Shown here in pieces: positions 53,773 to 63,003 of a stretch of 64,000 bases of DNA. Numbering within the stretch: position 1 is the stretch's first letter; every line of letters starts with the position of its first letter. The notes beneath the pieces are model-generated. The model did not search any database, was not told the DNA's origin, and saw nothing but the letters and a program-made list of their open reading frames with translations. The stretch lies in NCBI GenBank assembly GCA_963767835.1, contig CAVYFY010000027.1:50974-114973 (forward strand), written 5' to 3'. The position numbers were made by a program, and so were the translations under genes. This DNA comes from SIAQ01 sp963767835 (lineage in GTDB: Bacteria > Planctomycetota > Planctomycetia > Gemmatales > Gemmataceae).

Positions 53773-56700
53773 TCAGCGAGAGGCGAGGCGGGAGGGGCGA
53801 GGGGTGAGGCAATTGTCGCGCCCCTCGCCCCTCGCCCCTCGCCCCTCGCCCCTCACGAGGACCGCGTAAAGCACCGGCAGAACGAACAGCGTGGCCGGCT
53901 CGCCGGCGATCAGGCCGCCCAGGATTGCCCGCGCCAGCGGGGCGTTGGCCTCGCTGCCTTTTTCCAGGGCGAGCGCTGTCGGGATCATGGCGAAGAACGC
54001 GGCGAGGGCCGTCATGGTCACCGGCTTGACGCGCAGCGAAGCCGCCTTGCGGATCGCTTGCAACGGCGTGAGCCCTTCGTGCCGACGCAGTTCCTGGGCG
54101 GAATCGGTCATCAGCACCGTGTTGGCGACCTTGATGCCAACGATGAAGATGAAGCCCAGAAGCGACTGCACATTGATGGCGCTGCCGGTGAGGAATAGCA
54201 TCGGCAGAATCCCGATCAGGCACAAGGGCACGATCAACATCACCGCGAGCGGAACGATGAAGGATTTATCGAGGGCCACCATCAGGAAATAAATCAACAA
54301 AGCCGCCAGGATCAGGCCGACGCCCAGGTTGTAGAAGGTATCCTGCATGCGTGTGTATTCGCCGGTGAGAATGATCTTGGAGCCTTCGAGGATCGACCTG
54401 TCTGTGGAGCGCGGATCGTAAAGGTTCCAGGCGCCGGCCTTCGTCCGCTGGCCGAACTGGTCCAAAACCCGCGTGACGGCATTGCTGACGTGGCCCAGAT
54501 CGCGGCCCTCAACGTTCATCGTGAGATCGATCGCCGGCTGCAAATTGACGTGGTGAATTTCCGTCGGAATCTGGGTGTCCTTCAGCTCGGCCACGTTCCA
54601 TAGCGGGATCGGCGTCGCCTGCTTGGGGCCGGTGATCGGAATGTTCAGAATGTCCTGTTTCGTTTTGATGGCGTCTTCGGGATATTGCACGCCGACGAAA
54701 TATTGCATGCCGTTGACGGGGTCGATCCAGAAATTGGTCTTGTTGTAGGCGATGCTGGAGTTGGTGGCGGCGATAACGCCTTTCATGATGTCATCCTGGT
54801 TGAGATGCAGAGCGGCCGCCTTGGCGCGATTGACGATCAGAGTCAACTCCGGCGCATTGGGCCGCTGGATGACCCGGGCGTCGGCAACACCGTCGATCTG
54901 CTCGACCGCATCCTTGATTTGATCCGCGACCTTGAAAAGAACGTCCTGCTCATTGCCGACCAGTTGAACATTGATCGGTGAGGAATTGCCTTCATTCAGG
55001 GCGCCGCGCACCAGGCCGCCCGCATCGAAAGAGAATTCCAGCGAATTGAAGCTGGGGTCCCTCTTCAAGCCGGCGCGGAGCCGGCGAATGTATTCCTGCG
55101 CGGAGTGCTTGCGCTCGGGGGTGAGTTGGACCTTGAGGACGGCATCCATGGTTCCGGAGTTGACGGTGTAAGCCGCCGACCAATCCGCGGTCAGGCCGAG
55201 CTCGGAAACGATTAGTTCCAGATCATCTTCGGGAATCGTCTCCTTGACGAATTTCTCCACCTTGGCGATCAGCGTTTCCGTGACCTCCAGGCGTGTCCCG
55301 GCCGGGGCGCGGGCGGCAATCTCGAAGGCGCCGGAGTCCACTTCCGGAAAAAAATCCCGCCGCATCACCGGGAGCAAGATGGAAAGCGTGACGGCCAGCA
55401 AACCAAAGCTGCCGACGATCGTTACCCCCTTGTTTTCCAGGACCGTGTCCAGCATGCGCATGTAGAGTGCAATCCCGCGGTCGATCAGGCGTTCCCAGCG
55501 CGCGAAGAGTCGGCCGATGAGGCCCGACTGCGGCGCCGATTCGTGCTGGTGTCCGCGCAAGAGAAACGCGCTGGCGCACGGGACGAAGGTGCGCGACAAA
55601 ATGTAGGCCGAGGTCATCGCGAACATCACCGCCAGCGTCATCGGCAAGAAGAGGAATCGGCCCATGCCCGGCATCAACGCCAGCGGCGAGAGCACCAAAA
55701 ACGTGCACAGTGTGGAAACCAGTTCCGGCATCGCCACCTCGCTGGCGCCGTTGAGGGCGGCATCTTTTGGGCTGGCGCCCAGCGTGAGATGGCGATGCGT
55801 GTTCTCCAGGCAGATGATGGCGCTGTCGATCATCGGGCCGATGGCGAGCGTCAGGCCGGCCAGCGTCATCACGTTGATCGTTTGCCCCGAATACAAAAGG
55901 CAGATGATCCCGACCAGCACCGAGAGCGGCAATGTCAAAATCGCGATGATGGTCATGCGCCACTGCCCCAAAAAGAGCAGGATCACCAGCGAGCACAAGA
56001 CCGCGCCGATCGTTCCCTCCTGCACCAGGGCCGATACCGATGAGCGCACATAGACCGATTGATCCATCACCAGCTTGAGATGAATATCCGGCTGGCTGAC
56101 GCGGCTTTCCATGTCGGGAAGAGTCTGATTGAGCGTATCCACCACGGACAGCGTGCTGGCGCCGAGCTGGCGATAGATCGGGATGTATACCTGCCGCCGG
56201 CCATTGACGCGCACCACGTTCGTCTGAATGAAAGACGCATCCTGCGGCGTGGCGAGGTCTTCCATGAACAGGAATTGGCCGCGTGTCTTGGTCGGCACGG
56301 GGATTTTCCCCATCCGCGCGATGCGGTTGAACATGGAGTTCGAGGACAGGGCGTAATCCAGATCGCCGATGCGGACGTCGCCGCTGGCGAAAAAAAGATT
56401 GGACTTCTGAATTGATTCCATGACCTGGCCAAGTGACAGCTCGCGCGATTGCATCTTCGTATGGTTTGTGTACATCAGGACAGCGCGCTGTTGACCGCCG
56501 ATGACCACCGGCGCCACGGCCCCGGGATTCTGCATGACGAAGTTGCGGACTTCATAGCGGCCCACATCATAGAGAATTGATTCCGGTTGCGTCGGGCTGT
56601 CGAGCGCAATCAGAGCGACCGGCGTCGTGCTCGTGGGATCGAAAGGCAAAACGACGGGGGGCAAGGTTCCCGGCGGCAGGTTGGGGATGACCGCCAGGGC

Positions 56701-57036
56701 CAGCGAATTGATCTGCGTCAGCGCGCCGCTGGGATCCTGATCGTCGTGGAAATAATTGCGGACAATGCTGGCCCCGAGGATCGATCGGGATTCCTGGCGC
56801 TTCATGCCGTTCGCCTGTCCCGTGAACATCTCCATGTTGATGGTGATGTCTTTTTCCATGCCGCGCGCCGGCATGCCGCTGTAGAACGTGAGGACCTGCA
56901 CGGCTGGACTCTTGAAGACCGGCAAGATGTCGGTCGGAATCCGCTGGAGCGCCAGGATGCCGAGAATTACCACGGCGAGGCACACCACAATGATGGCGAA
57001 CGGATTCCCCAGCGATGCGCGAATCAGGCCCTTCAT
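53773..57036 (-). CDS. RND efflux transporter, copy A (repeat-derived tail)
   Basis: 1087 residues, close paralogue of copy B throughout (same GPMIDSAIICLENTH, RDFFPEVDSGAFEIAARAPAG). The C-terminus differs: after LPVLYAVLVRG it reads EGRGARGEGRDNCLTPRPSR, produced by a CGCCCCT heptamer array (53818-53856) rather than by normal coding sequence; copy B ends YALFVRDRKHKSATDG. It sits between the membrane fusion protein gene and copy B. The two pumps could work as a heterotrimer or serve different substrates with a common adaptor; this is inference. Confidence 0.9.
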   Translation of the reverse strand: MKGLIRASLGNPFAIIVVCLAVVILGILALQRIPTDILPVFKSPAVQVLTFYSGMPARGMEKDITINMEMFTGQANGMKRQESRSILGASIVRNYFHDDQDPSGALTQINSLALAVIPNLPPGTLPPVVLPFDPTSTTPVALIALDSPTQPESILYDVGRYEVRNFVMQNPGAVAPVVIGGQQRAVLMYTNHTKMQSRELSLGQVMESIQKSNLFFASGDVRIGDLDYALSSNSMFNRIARMGKIPVPTKTRGQFLFMEDLATPQDASFIQTNVVRVNGRRQVYIPIYRQLGASTLSVVDTLNQTLPDMESRVSQPDIHLKLVMDQSVYVRSSVSALVQEGTIGAVLCSLVILLFLGQWRMTIIAILTLPLSVLVGIICLLYSGQTINVMTLAGLTLAIGPMIDSAIICLENTHRHLTLGASPKDAALNGASEVAMPELVSTLCTFLVLSPLALMPGMGRFLFLPMTLAVMFAMTSAYILSRTFVPCASAFLLRGHQHESAPQSGLIGRLFARWERLIDRGIALYMRMLDTVLENKGVTIVGSFGLLAVTLSILLPVMRRDFFPEVDSGAFEIAARAPAGTRLEVTETLIAKVEKFVKETIPEDDLELIVSELGLTADWSAAYTVNSGTMDAVLKVQLTPERKHSAQEYIRRLRAGLKRDPSFNSLEFSFDAGGLVRGALNEGNSSPINVQLVGNEQDVLFKVADQIKDAVEQIDGVADARVIQRPNAPELTLIVNRAKAAALHLNQDDIMKGVIAATNSSIAYNKTNFWIDPVNGMQYFVGVQYPEDAIKTKQDILNIPITGPKQATPIPLWNVAELKDTQIPTEIHHVNLQPAIDLTMNVEGRDLGHVSNAVTRVLDQFGQRTKAGAWNLYDPRSTDRSILEGSKIILTGEYTRMQDTFYNLGVGLILAALLIYFLMVALDKSFIVPLAVMLIVPLCLIGILPMLFLTGSAINVQSLLGFIFIVGIKVANTVLMTDSAQELRRHEGLTPLQAIRKAASLRVKPVTMTALAAFFAMIPTALALEKGSEANAPLARAILGGLIAGEPATLFVLPVLYAVLVRGEGRGARGEGRDNCLTPRPSRLASR
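53818..53856. repeat. CGCCCCT heptamer array at the RND copy A 3' end
   Basis: About five perfect CGCCCCT units, with related GGCGAGG(C)G(G) sequence just before (53779-53811). Encodes the RGEGRGARGEGR tail on the minus strand. Confidence 0.8.
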
Positions 57037-57042
57037 GAAACA

Positions 57043-57146
57043 CAGGGGTTAGGGGCTAGCGATTAGGGGTTAGGGATTAGTTAGGGGTTAGGTATTATTG
57101 GTTAGGTATTCATACTCATCCCTGACCCCTAATCCCTAGCCCCTGT
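57043..57146. repeat. TTAGGGG heptamer inverted repeat between RND and adaptor genes
   Basis: GGGGTTAGGGGCTAGCGATT... at 57043-57100 and an inverted CCCTGACCCCTAATCCCTAG at 57121-57146. It overlaps the end of the adaptor gene, supplying its last codons. Confidence 0.7.
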
Positions 57147-58646
57147 CTCGTCCCACAAGATCGGCGTGACTTCCGCTCCGTCGGTGAGCGACTGATTGGG
57201 GCTCATCACCACCCGATCATTGGCGCCCAGACCGCTCAGGACGGCGGCGCGCAGGCCATTGTTGGTTCCCAGCCGAATGGGAATCAGCTTGAGATGGCCA
57301 GCGCGGACGACGAAGACAGATGCCTCGTCACCGGCATTTTTGGTCGGCTGCCTGGTGGGAAAGTCAAAGCGAATATTGCCAGTGGGGGCAGGAATCTTGC
57401 TTTCGACATTTTGCGCCACGAGGCAGGATGTCGGTATGGACCACAAGCCACGCTCCTGGTCCAGCACAATGCTGACTTGACCGTACATCCCCTGCTTGAG
57501 CTGCCCGGTTGGATTGGGCAGATCAATTTCAACGCGCATCAAGCGGGTCTGCGGATCCAACGACTCGGCAAAGCGCGAGACCTTGCCCTGAAATACCTTG
57601 CCTGGCAGCGAGTCGATTTCAATTTCCGCCAAATCGCCGACATCGGTGAAGGGGACATCGCGATCGGGAATGAGCACGACCACGCGAAATCTGTCGGTGC
57701 GATTGACCGTAAATAAAGGTTCAATATTGCTGCCATCATTGGCCGCACGCACGAAACTATCCTCGAACATGCCGCGCGTGGTAATCACGCCGTCGAACGG
57801 GGCAGTAATGGTCGCGTACGAAACCAGGGCGTGGACCCTTTCATGTTCCGCCTCCGCGACTTTCACCTCGGCTTCCGCCGCCTTCACATCAGCTTGGGCC
57901 TGATCGATCTTGGCTTCGCAGGCTACGACCATGGCTTTGTTCGCCGTGATCGCCTCGACGGCAGCACGTTGGGTTTCCAGCGAGGCTTCGTAATGCTCCT
58001 TGGCTTCGTCCTCGAGCTTCTGTTCCAGGGACTTCAACGCCACAAGGGATTCAATCCGCCGTAAATAGATAAGGCGATAACGCACCCATGCGGCCGCACT
58101 CTTCTCTGCCGCGTCCGCGCGATTCACCGAGGCATTGGCGGCAACCAGATCGGCTTTGGCACTTTTGACGCGAGCATCCATCTGAAGCACCTTCGCCTCT
58201 GCTTGCTTCACCGCCGCTGAAGTGCGCCTCAATTGCGCCTCCAACTCCGGGACATCCACCTTGGCCAGCACCTGGCCCTTCTTCACAGTATCGCCGATGT
58301 CGAACGTCCGCTCTTTCGGAAAACCGGGGACCGTCTGCTCCCTCAGAAAGCCAGGAACCTTGGCGAACAAGCGCACCGATTTGAAAGCGTGGAGCGAGCC
58401 AGGCTGCGTGGATAAGCGTTGCAATTCGCCTTTCTTGGGGACGACCACTTTTACCTGAATGCTGGTGCCGTGCTGGTCTTCTTCCTGGTGCGCGTCGTCG
58501 TCCGGCTGCAAATCCTTGCCGGCCGCCTTCGCCACGGTGGTGTGCCTGCGCGAAGAGACCCGATAAGCGCCCCAGCTCAGGCCGCCAAGGACGACCGCAG
58601 CAACGACCGTTAGCGCGATCCAGCGAGCATTCCGGTTCAAAGTCAT
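57129..58646 (-). CDS. RND membrane fusion protein (HlyD family)
   Basis: 505 residues from ATG 58646 (GAGGGG upstream). Signal/anchor (WIALTVVAAVVLGGLSWGAYRV), an acidic linker, barrel-sandwich half (VRLFAKVPGFLREQTV), long coiled-coil hairpin with Ala/Lys/Glu runs (~130-265), second barrel half (TITAPFDGVITTRGMFEDSFV), beta barrel and membrane-proximal domain (LIPIRLGTNNGLRAAVLSGL). Adaptor for the two RND pumps encoded downstream on the same strand. No TolC-like outer-membrane gene was seen. The extreme C-terminus (GARD) derives from the adjoining repeat. Confidence 0.9.
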   Translation of the reverse strand: MTLNRNARWIALTVVAAVVLGGLSWGAYRVSSRRHTTVAKAAGKDLQPDDDAHQEEDQHGTSIQVKVVVPKKGELQRLSTQPGSLHAFKSVRLFAKVPGFLREQTVPGFPKERTFDIGDTVKKGQVLAKVDVPELEAQLRRTSAAVKQAEAKVLQMDARVKSAKADLVAANASVNRADAAEKSAAAWVRYRLIYLRRIESLVALKSLEQKLEDEAKEHYEASLETQRAAVEAITANKAMVVACEAKIDQAQADVKAAEAEVKVAEAEHERVHALVSYATITAPFDGVITTRGMFEDSFVRAANDGSNIEPLFTVNRTDRFRVVVLIPDRDVPFTDVGDLAEIEIDSLPGKVFQGKVSRFAESLDPQTRLMRVEIDLPNPTGQLKQGMYGQVSIVLDQERGLWSIPTSCLVAQNVESKIPAPTGNIRFDFPTRQPTKNAGDEASVFVVRAGHLKLIPIRLGTNNGLRAAVLSGLGANDRVVMSPNQSLTDGAEVTPILWDETGARD

Positions 58647-58697
58647 AGCGCCCCTCAATGTTGATTACAGACTCATCAAGCGATGTCAGCAAGGGCG

Positions 58698-58726
58698 ATC
58701 GTTGCGGATTTCGCGCAACGTGTCAA
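58698..58726 (-). promoter_or_regulatory. Candidate promoter/operator of the RND operon
   Basis: Minus strand TTGACA (58721-58726), 17-bp spacer, AACGAT (58698-58703). A perfect GTTGCG-N7-CGCAAC dyad (58701-58719) lies in the spacer and could bind a repressor. The rest of 58650-58896 holds no gene. Confidence 0.4.
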
Positions 58727-58896
58727 GCATAATGGCATAGGTGGGCCCATAGCATTTGCCATGCCAATCAGTCAACGCGGCGCAGCGCCTTGTTGTGTCA
58801 TATGTTACGTCTCGACAACCAAAAAACGCCGTTGACGGCGCGCAGACGATAGTGGAAATTCAGCGCGCGCTGCGGAATTTCCGCAAGCTTCCCCCG

Positions 58897-59755
58897 TCAA
58901 TTGGCGTTCGATGAAAAACGCAAACTTGCCGCAACACCGTCGCGGATGGTTTGACAATATCGATCCAAGTCGAGATCATCGGCGCTCCCGTCCGAATGGC
59001 TCCTCGACGACCGAATCAATCAATTCGACCCCCAGCAAGAAGAAGCAAACCAGCAGAAAGACCGGCACGCCCCAGAAGCCGATCTCCGGCATGGTAAGCC
59101 AAGGCTCGGTCAGCACGTTCAGCAACAGGCCCGTCCGCAACAAATTCTTGTAAGACGGCGACAGCGGCGTGTGGCGAATTTTTTCACAGGCGCCGCAGAC
59201 GTCGAGGAGCCCGCGCAGATGAACGTCGAGAACCCAAAGTGTAGCCCCGTCCAGATGGCCCGCACGCTTCCAGTCGGCCACAATGGCAAAAAGTCGCCGC
59301 GCAAGATATAGGGGAACGTGAGCAGGGTCGGCTGTTTCATGTTCCAACCCCGGCAAATCCCGCAGCCGCGGCGCTTCATCGCGGAGGTGGCGCTTCAAAG
59401 CTTCCGCGAAGCCAGCCAGATATTCCGCCACGCGCGAGCCCGCCAGCACCTCTTCCGGGATGAAGGCAGCCAACTTCGCGGCGAGATTGCGGCTATCATT
59501 GGTGAGTTGTCCCCAAAGCCCGCGCGCTTCCCACCACCGGTCATACGCCGTCCGGTTGCGAAAACTCATCAGCAGGCCAAGAATAAGCGTGTTGATCGCG
59601 GCCGCCGCACTGCCACGATCGATCACATTGATTTCCCAGTGGCGGTCGACGACGCCGGCGACGACGCAATAGCCGGCCACGCCGATCAGCAGCAAACCAA
59701 GGCGTTTGCCAATAGACAGGATCGCGGCGGGTTCCACATATGACCAGACCATCAT
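58897..59755 (-). CDS. Bestrophin-family (UPF0187) membrane protein (frameshifted near 58981)
   Basis: The frame reads IGKRLGLLLIGVAGYCVVAG, FRNRTAYDRWWEARGLWGQLTNDSRN, and ELIDSVVEEPFG: the hallmark bestrophin-like channel family. After EEPFGRER a single surplus base shifts the frame; the other frame adds DDLDLDRYCQTIRDGVAASL, the expected C-terminus, to TGA 58897-58899, making 285 residues. Bacterial bestrophins are pentameric ion channels of the inner membrane. Apparently monocistronic. Confidence 0.85.
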
Positions 59756-59848
59756 GGGGTATCCTTGGGCGGCAGGCGCACACGACCTGTCGCGATTTCA
59801 TAAAGCAGTTGGGGCGGCCGTTTCCATTGGCATCACGAACTCAACCCC

Positions 59849-61234
59849 TCACGCGAGAATCTGCCGGATGATTCGGCCCCGGCTGATCGGAATGGGGCGA
59901 TTGAAAGAGTCGTGAATCTCGGTGTCGGCCGCGTGCCCCAGACAATGTAACATGGTGGCCGTCAGGTCTTCCGGGCGAACGCGGCCGTCGCGCGGCTGGG
60001 CGCCTTGCCGATCGCTGGAGCCGTGGACCACACCGCCGCGAATGCCGGCGCCGGCCAACGCCACGCTGAACACCGGCCCCCAGTGGTCGCGGCCGGTGCG
60101 GTTGTTGTAGCGCGGCGTGCGGCCGAATTCCGCCAGGCACACCACCAGCGTCTCGTCCAGGATGCCGCGCAGCGATAGATCGTCGAGCAAGGCGGCGAAG
60201 GCCTGATCCGTCGGCGGCACCAGCACATTGCGCAGGCGGTTTGGCTCGTCAATGTGCGAATCCCAGCACGGATTATCGGCCGGCTCGTTCGGCCCGCGAT
60301 ACCAGTTGACCTGAACCAGCGACACGCCCGCTTCGATCAACCGCCGGGCCAAGAGTACGCTCTGCCCGAACGGGCTGCGGCCATAGCGGTCGCGCACACC
60401 GGCAGGTTCGCGCTCCAGATCGAAGGCGTGCCCGGCACGCGCGGAGCGCAGCATGTCGAAGGCCTGCTGCGTGTGCCGATCGTAGCGCTCCAGCCGATGA
60501 GCGCGATCGACGGCGTCGATGCCTTGATTGACGGCGTCCAGCAGGCGACGGCGATCTTCCAGCCGGCCCGACGGCAGATCGGCGGCAAGCGTGAACTCGG
60601 AAACGCGCATCGACGCCGCGCCCGGCACGCATTGCAACAGCCACGGATCGGCGCTCATGCCGAGGAAGCCGGAATCCTGTCCCGGCCAAACGGAACCGTC
60701 GGTGTTAAAAATCCGGTGCGGCAAGCGTATCGCGGCAGGCACCGCGCCGGCGTTGCCTCGCACCTTTTGCACGACCGCCCCCAGCGTCGGCCAGTTGTTC
60801 GGCGCCCCGGGATTGGCGTTCTCCACATTGAGCGGCTGATGCGGCACGCCCGTCATCATGTAATAGCCGCTCGACGAATGCGCATTGTCGCCGGTCGAGA
60901 CGGCCCGGCAAATCGCGATCTTGTCCATCCGCGCCGCCAGCCGCGGCATCAACTCCGATATCTGAATCCCTGGCACCGACGTGGCGATCGGCCCAAACGG
61001 CCCCCGAATCTCCGCCGGCGCTTCCGGCTTCGGATCCCACGTCGAATGCTGCGGCGGTCCACCCATCAAAAAAAGCAAAATGCACGACTTGGCGCGCCGC
61101 CGGCCTGGATTCGATTGCGCCCGCAGCATGTTGGGAGCCGTCAGACCAAGAAGCCCGAGCCCGCCGATATGCAGCATCTGCCGGCGCGTCAACGCATCGC
61201 AAAGGCGGGGACCGCTCGTGCAAAGGCTGAGCAT
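59849..61234 (-). CDS. DUF1501 Tat-exported protein, copy 2
   Basis: About 461 residues from ATG 61234 (GAAAGGG upstream; GTG 61240 is an alternative). Twin-arginine signal LTRRQMLHIGGLGLLGLTAP, then DUF1501 features: AKSCILLFLMGGPPQHSTWDPKP, GDNAHSSSGYYMMTGVPH, VLLARRLIEAGVSLVQVNW, LVVCLAEFGRTPRYN, GRDHWGPVFSVALAGAGIRGG. It reads without frameshift and has no repeat insert, unlike copy 1. No DUF1549/1553 partner lies next to it. Confidence 0.9.
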   Translation of the reverse strand: MLSLCTSGPRLCDALTRRQMLHIGGLGLLGLTAPNMLRAQSNPGRRRAKSCILLFLMGGPPQHSTWDPKPEAPAEIRGPFGPIATSVPGIQISELMPRLAARMDKIAICRAVSTGDNAHSSSGYYMMTGVPHQPLNVENANPGAPNNWPTLGAVVQKVRGNAGAVPAAIRLPHRIFNTDGSVWPGQDSGFLGMSADPWLLQCVPGAASMRVSEFTLAADLPSGRLEDRRRLLDAVNQGIDAVDRAHRLERYDRHTQQAFDMLRSARAGHAFDLEREPAGVRDRYGRSPFGQSVLLARRLIEAGVSLVQVNWYRGPNEPADNPCWDSHIDEPNRLRNVLVPPTDQAFAALLDDLSLRGILDETLVVCLAEFGRTPRYNNRTGRDHWGPVFSVALAGAGIRGGVVHGSSDRQGAQPRDGRVRPEDLTATMLHCLGHAADTEIHDSFNRPIPISRGRIIRQILA

Positions 61235-61277
61235 GGGCACACCCTTTCGGCCTTCGATTGCTGTCTTCGGGACGCAA

Positions 61278-61351
61278 TAGCGGGGGCCGGATTTGAACCG
61301 GCGACACGCGGCTTATGAAGCCGCTGCTCTGACCAACTGAGCTACCCCGCC
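61278..61351 (-). tRNA. tRNA-Met (CAU), probably elongator
   Basis: 74 nt. Acceptor GGCGGGG/CCCCGCT, D-arm AGCTCAGTTGGTCAGAGC, anticodon stem GCGGC-TTCATAA-GCCGC with anticodon CAU, T-arm GCCGG-TTCAAAT-CCGGC, discriminator A; CCA not encoded. The paired first base argues against initiator tRNA; an Ile2 (lysidine) identity cannot be excluded. Confidence 0.9.
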
Positions 61352-61511
61352 AAATATAGGTTTTTTCCTAGCAAAATAACTTTTCAGCTTCCTCGGTTTT
61401 TCGCGTTGACGCCCATTCTGACGCCCGCTAAGCTAATCATCAGAGAAGTGGCCGATTCGTTGCAACCGAATCGCCCCACACGATGACAACACTTTTGCCG
61501 AGAGTGTCACC

Positions 61512-62738
61512 ATGCAGACCAATTCTACCGCGTCCACGTTGACAGACAAGCCTATCGCCACTCCGAAAAACGTGCGTCAACGGGGCGTCAAGCCACCCAA
61601 GCCTGCCAAACCCTACCCCGATTTCCCTCTCTACGCACACGCTAGCGGTCGCTGGGCCAAGAAGATCAGAGGCGAGATCAAGTATTTTGGCCCCTGGAGC
61701 GATCCAGACACCGCACTGGCGAATTACCTGGACCGCAAGACCGATCTGCACGCCGGTGGCACACCGCGGGCGGACGCGGGCGAGCTTATGATCAAGGACC
61801 TGGTGAATGCCTTCCTCAACTCCAAGCAAGATGCGGTTGACGCTGGCGAATTGTCGCCCCGCACGTGGCGCGACTATAAGGAAACTGCCGATCTGATTGT
61901 AGTGGAGTTTGGCAAGCGTCGGCTCGTGGAAGACATCGGTCCTCCAGACTTCGCCGCGATGCGCCGCAAGATGGCGAAGCGTTGGGGACTCCACCGACTC
62001 GCTAAGCACATTCAGTACACACGCTCGGTTTTCAAATTCGGCATCGAGGAAGGGCTAATCGTGAAGGCCATCCGGTACGGCACCGGTTTCAAGAAGCCGA
62101 GCAAGAAGAATTTTCGTCTTGAGAAAGCGAAGCAAGAGATCAAGCTCTTCGAGGCCAACGAAATCCGGCACATGCTCGACGCCGCTACGCCATCGATGAA
62201 GGTGATGATCCTGCTCGGCGTCAATTGCGCGTTTGGCAACGCCGACTGTGCGTTGCTCCCTACGCAAGCCGTTGACCTTGAGTCCGGCTGGATCAGCTTC
62301 CCGAGGCCAAAAACCGGGCTCGACCGCCGTTGCCCGTTGTGGCCTGAGACCGTCGCCTCCATCAAGGAATGGCTCGCGGTCCGGCCGGCGCCGAAGAACG
62401 AGGACGACGCCGAGCTTGTGTTCATCACCGCCAAGGGTAGCTCGTGGATGAAAGAGACGAGCGACAACCCCGTCTGCAAGGAGATGGCGAAATTGCTCAA
62501 GAAATTGCAGATCAACGGCAGCCGGAGTTTCTACACGCTGAGGCACACCCACCGCACCATCGGCGATGCGGCATGCGACCAGCGGGCCAGCGGGTACATC
62601 ATGGGGCACGTCGATCCGTCCATGGCGTCGCACTACGTGGAGCGCATCGCCGATGAGCGCTTGCTACACGTGACAGAGACCGTCAGGACGTGGCTGTTCG
62701 GCACGCCAAAGGAGGCCATCCATGACATCCACGCCTGA
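61512..62738 (+). CDS. Planctomycete-type tyrosine recombinase/integrase
   Basis: 408 residues: SAM-like core-binding domain (LSPRTWRDYKETADLIVVEFGKR), then a catalytic domain with FYTLRHTH (box II) and IMGHVDPSMASHYVERI carrying His and the nucleophile Tyr. The box I Arg (usual TGxRxxE) reads VNCAFGNADCALL, with no Arg in place; if correct, it would be unusual for an active enzyme, though such forms occur in planctomycete families. It is divergent from a tRNA gene 160 bp away. No tRNA-end direct repeat was found to mark an integrated element. Confidence 0.8.
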   Translation: MQTNSTASTLTDKPIATPKNVRQRGVKPPKPAKPYPDFPLYAHASGRWAKKIRGEIKYFGPWSDPDTALANYLDRKTDLHAGGTPRADAGELMIKDLVNAFLNSKQDAVDAGELSPRTWRDYKETADLIVVEFGKRRLVEDIGPPDFAAMRRKMAKRWGLHRLAKHIQYTRSVFKFGIEEGLIVKAIRYGTGFKKPSKKNFRLEKAKQEIKLFEANEIRHMLDAATPSMKVMILLGVNCAFGNADCALLPTQAVDLESGWISFPRPKTGLDRRCPLWPETVASIKEWLAVRPAPKNEDDAELVFITAKGSSWMKETSDNPVCKEMAKLLKKLQINGSRSFYTLRHTHRTIGDAACDQRASGYIMGHVDPSMASHYVERIADERLLHVTETVRTWLFGTPKEAIHDIHA

Positions 62739-63003
62739 AGATTGTGGGGACGGCGGAAAGTTCGGAACGACCGCAGGCGGTTTGACCGTGATTTTCGCTA
62801 TGGCCCGACGCGAACAGGGAACGCGAGCCTGAGAACCGCCCTTCCGGACTGCGCAGCCTGACTTATATCATGGAGTGTCTCTGACTCGGCTCAGTGACCC
62901 GGCCAGCGGTGGGGAGTAGCTACCCCATCGAAAGCCGGGCGAGCGAACGGGCCTGGTCCTCGGCCGCGCTCTCCCGGCCGTCCGGACCTAATGAGGACAA
63001 TGC
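62739..63003 (+). promoter_or_regulatory. Possible structured leader of the last gene
   Basis: No gene. Around 62898-62940 CCCGGC...GCCGGG encloses GGTGGGG-AGTAGCTA-CCCCATC, a nested stem-loop, followed by more GC-rich hairpins before the GAGGAC ribosome binding site at ~62992. No known riboswitch consensus was recognised. Confidence 0.35.

Noticed and set aside
61278..62738. tRNA-Met as the attachment site of an integrated element
   Set aside because: The integrase lies on the 5' side of the tRNA and no second copy of the tRNA 3' end was seen downstream in the window.
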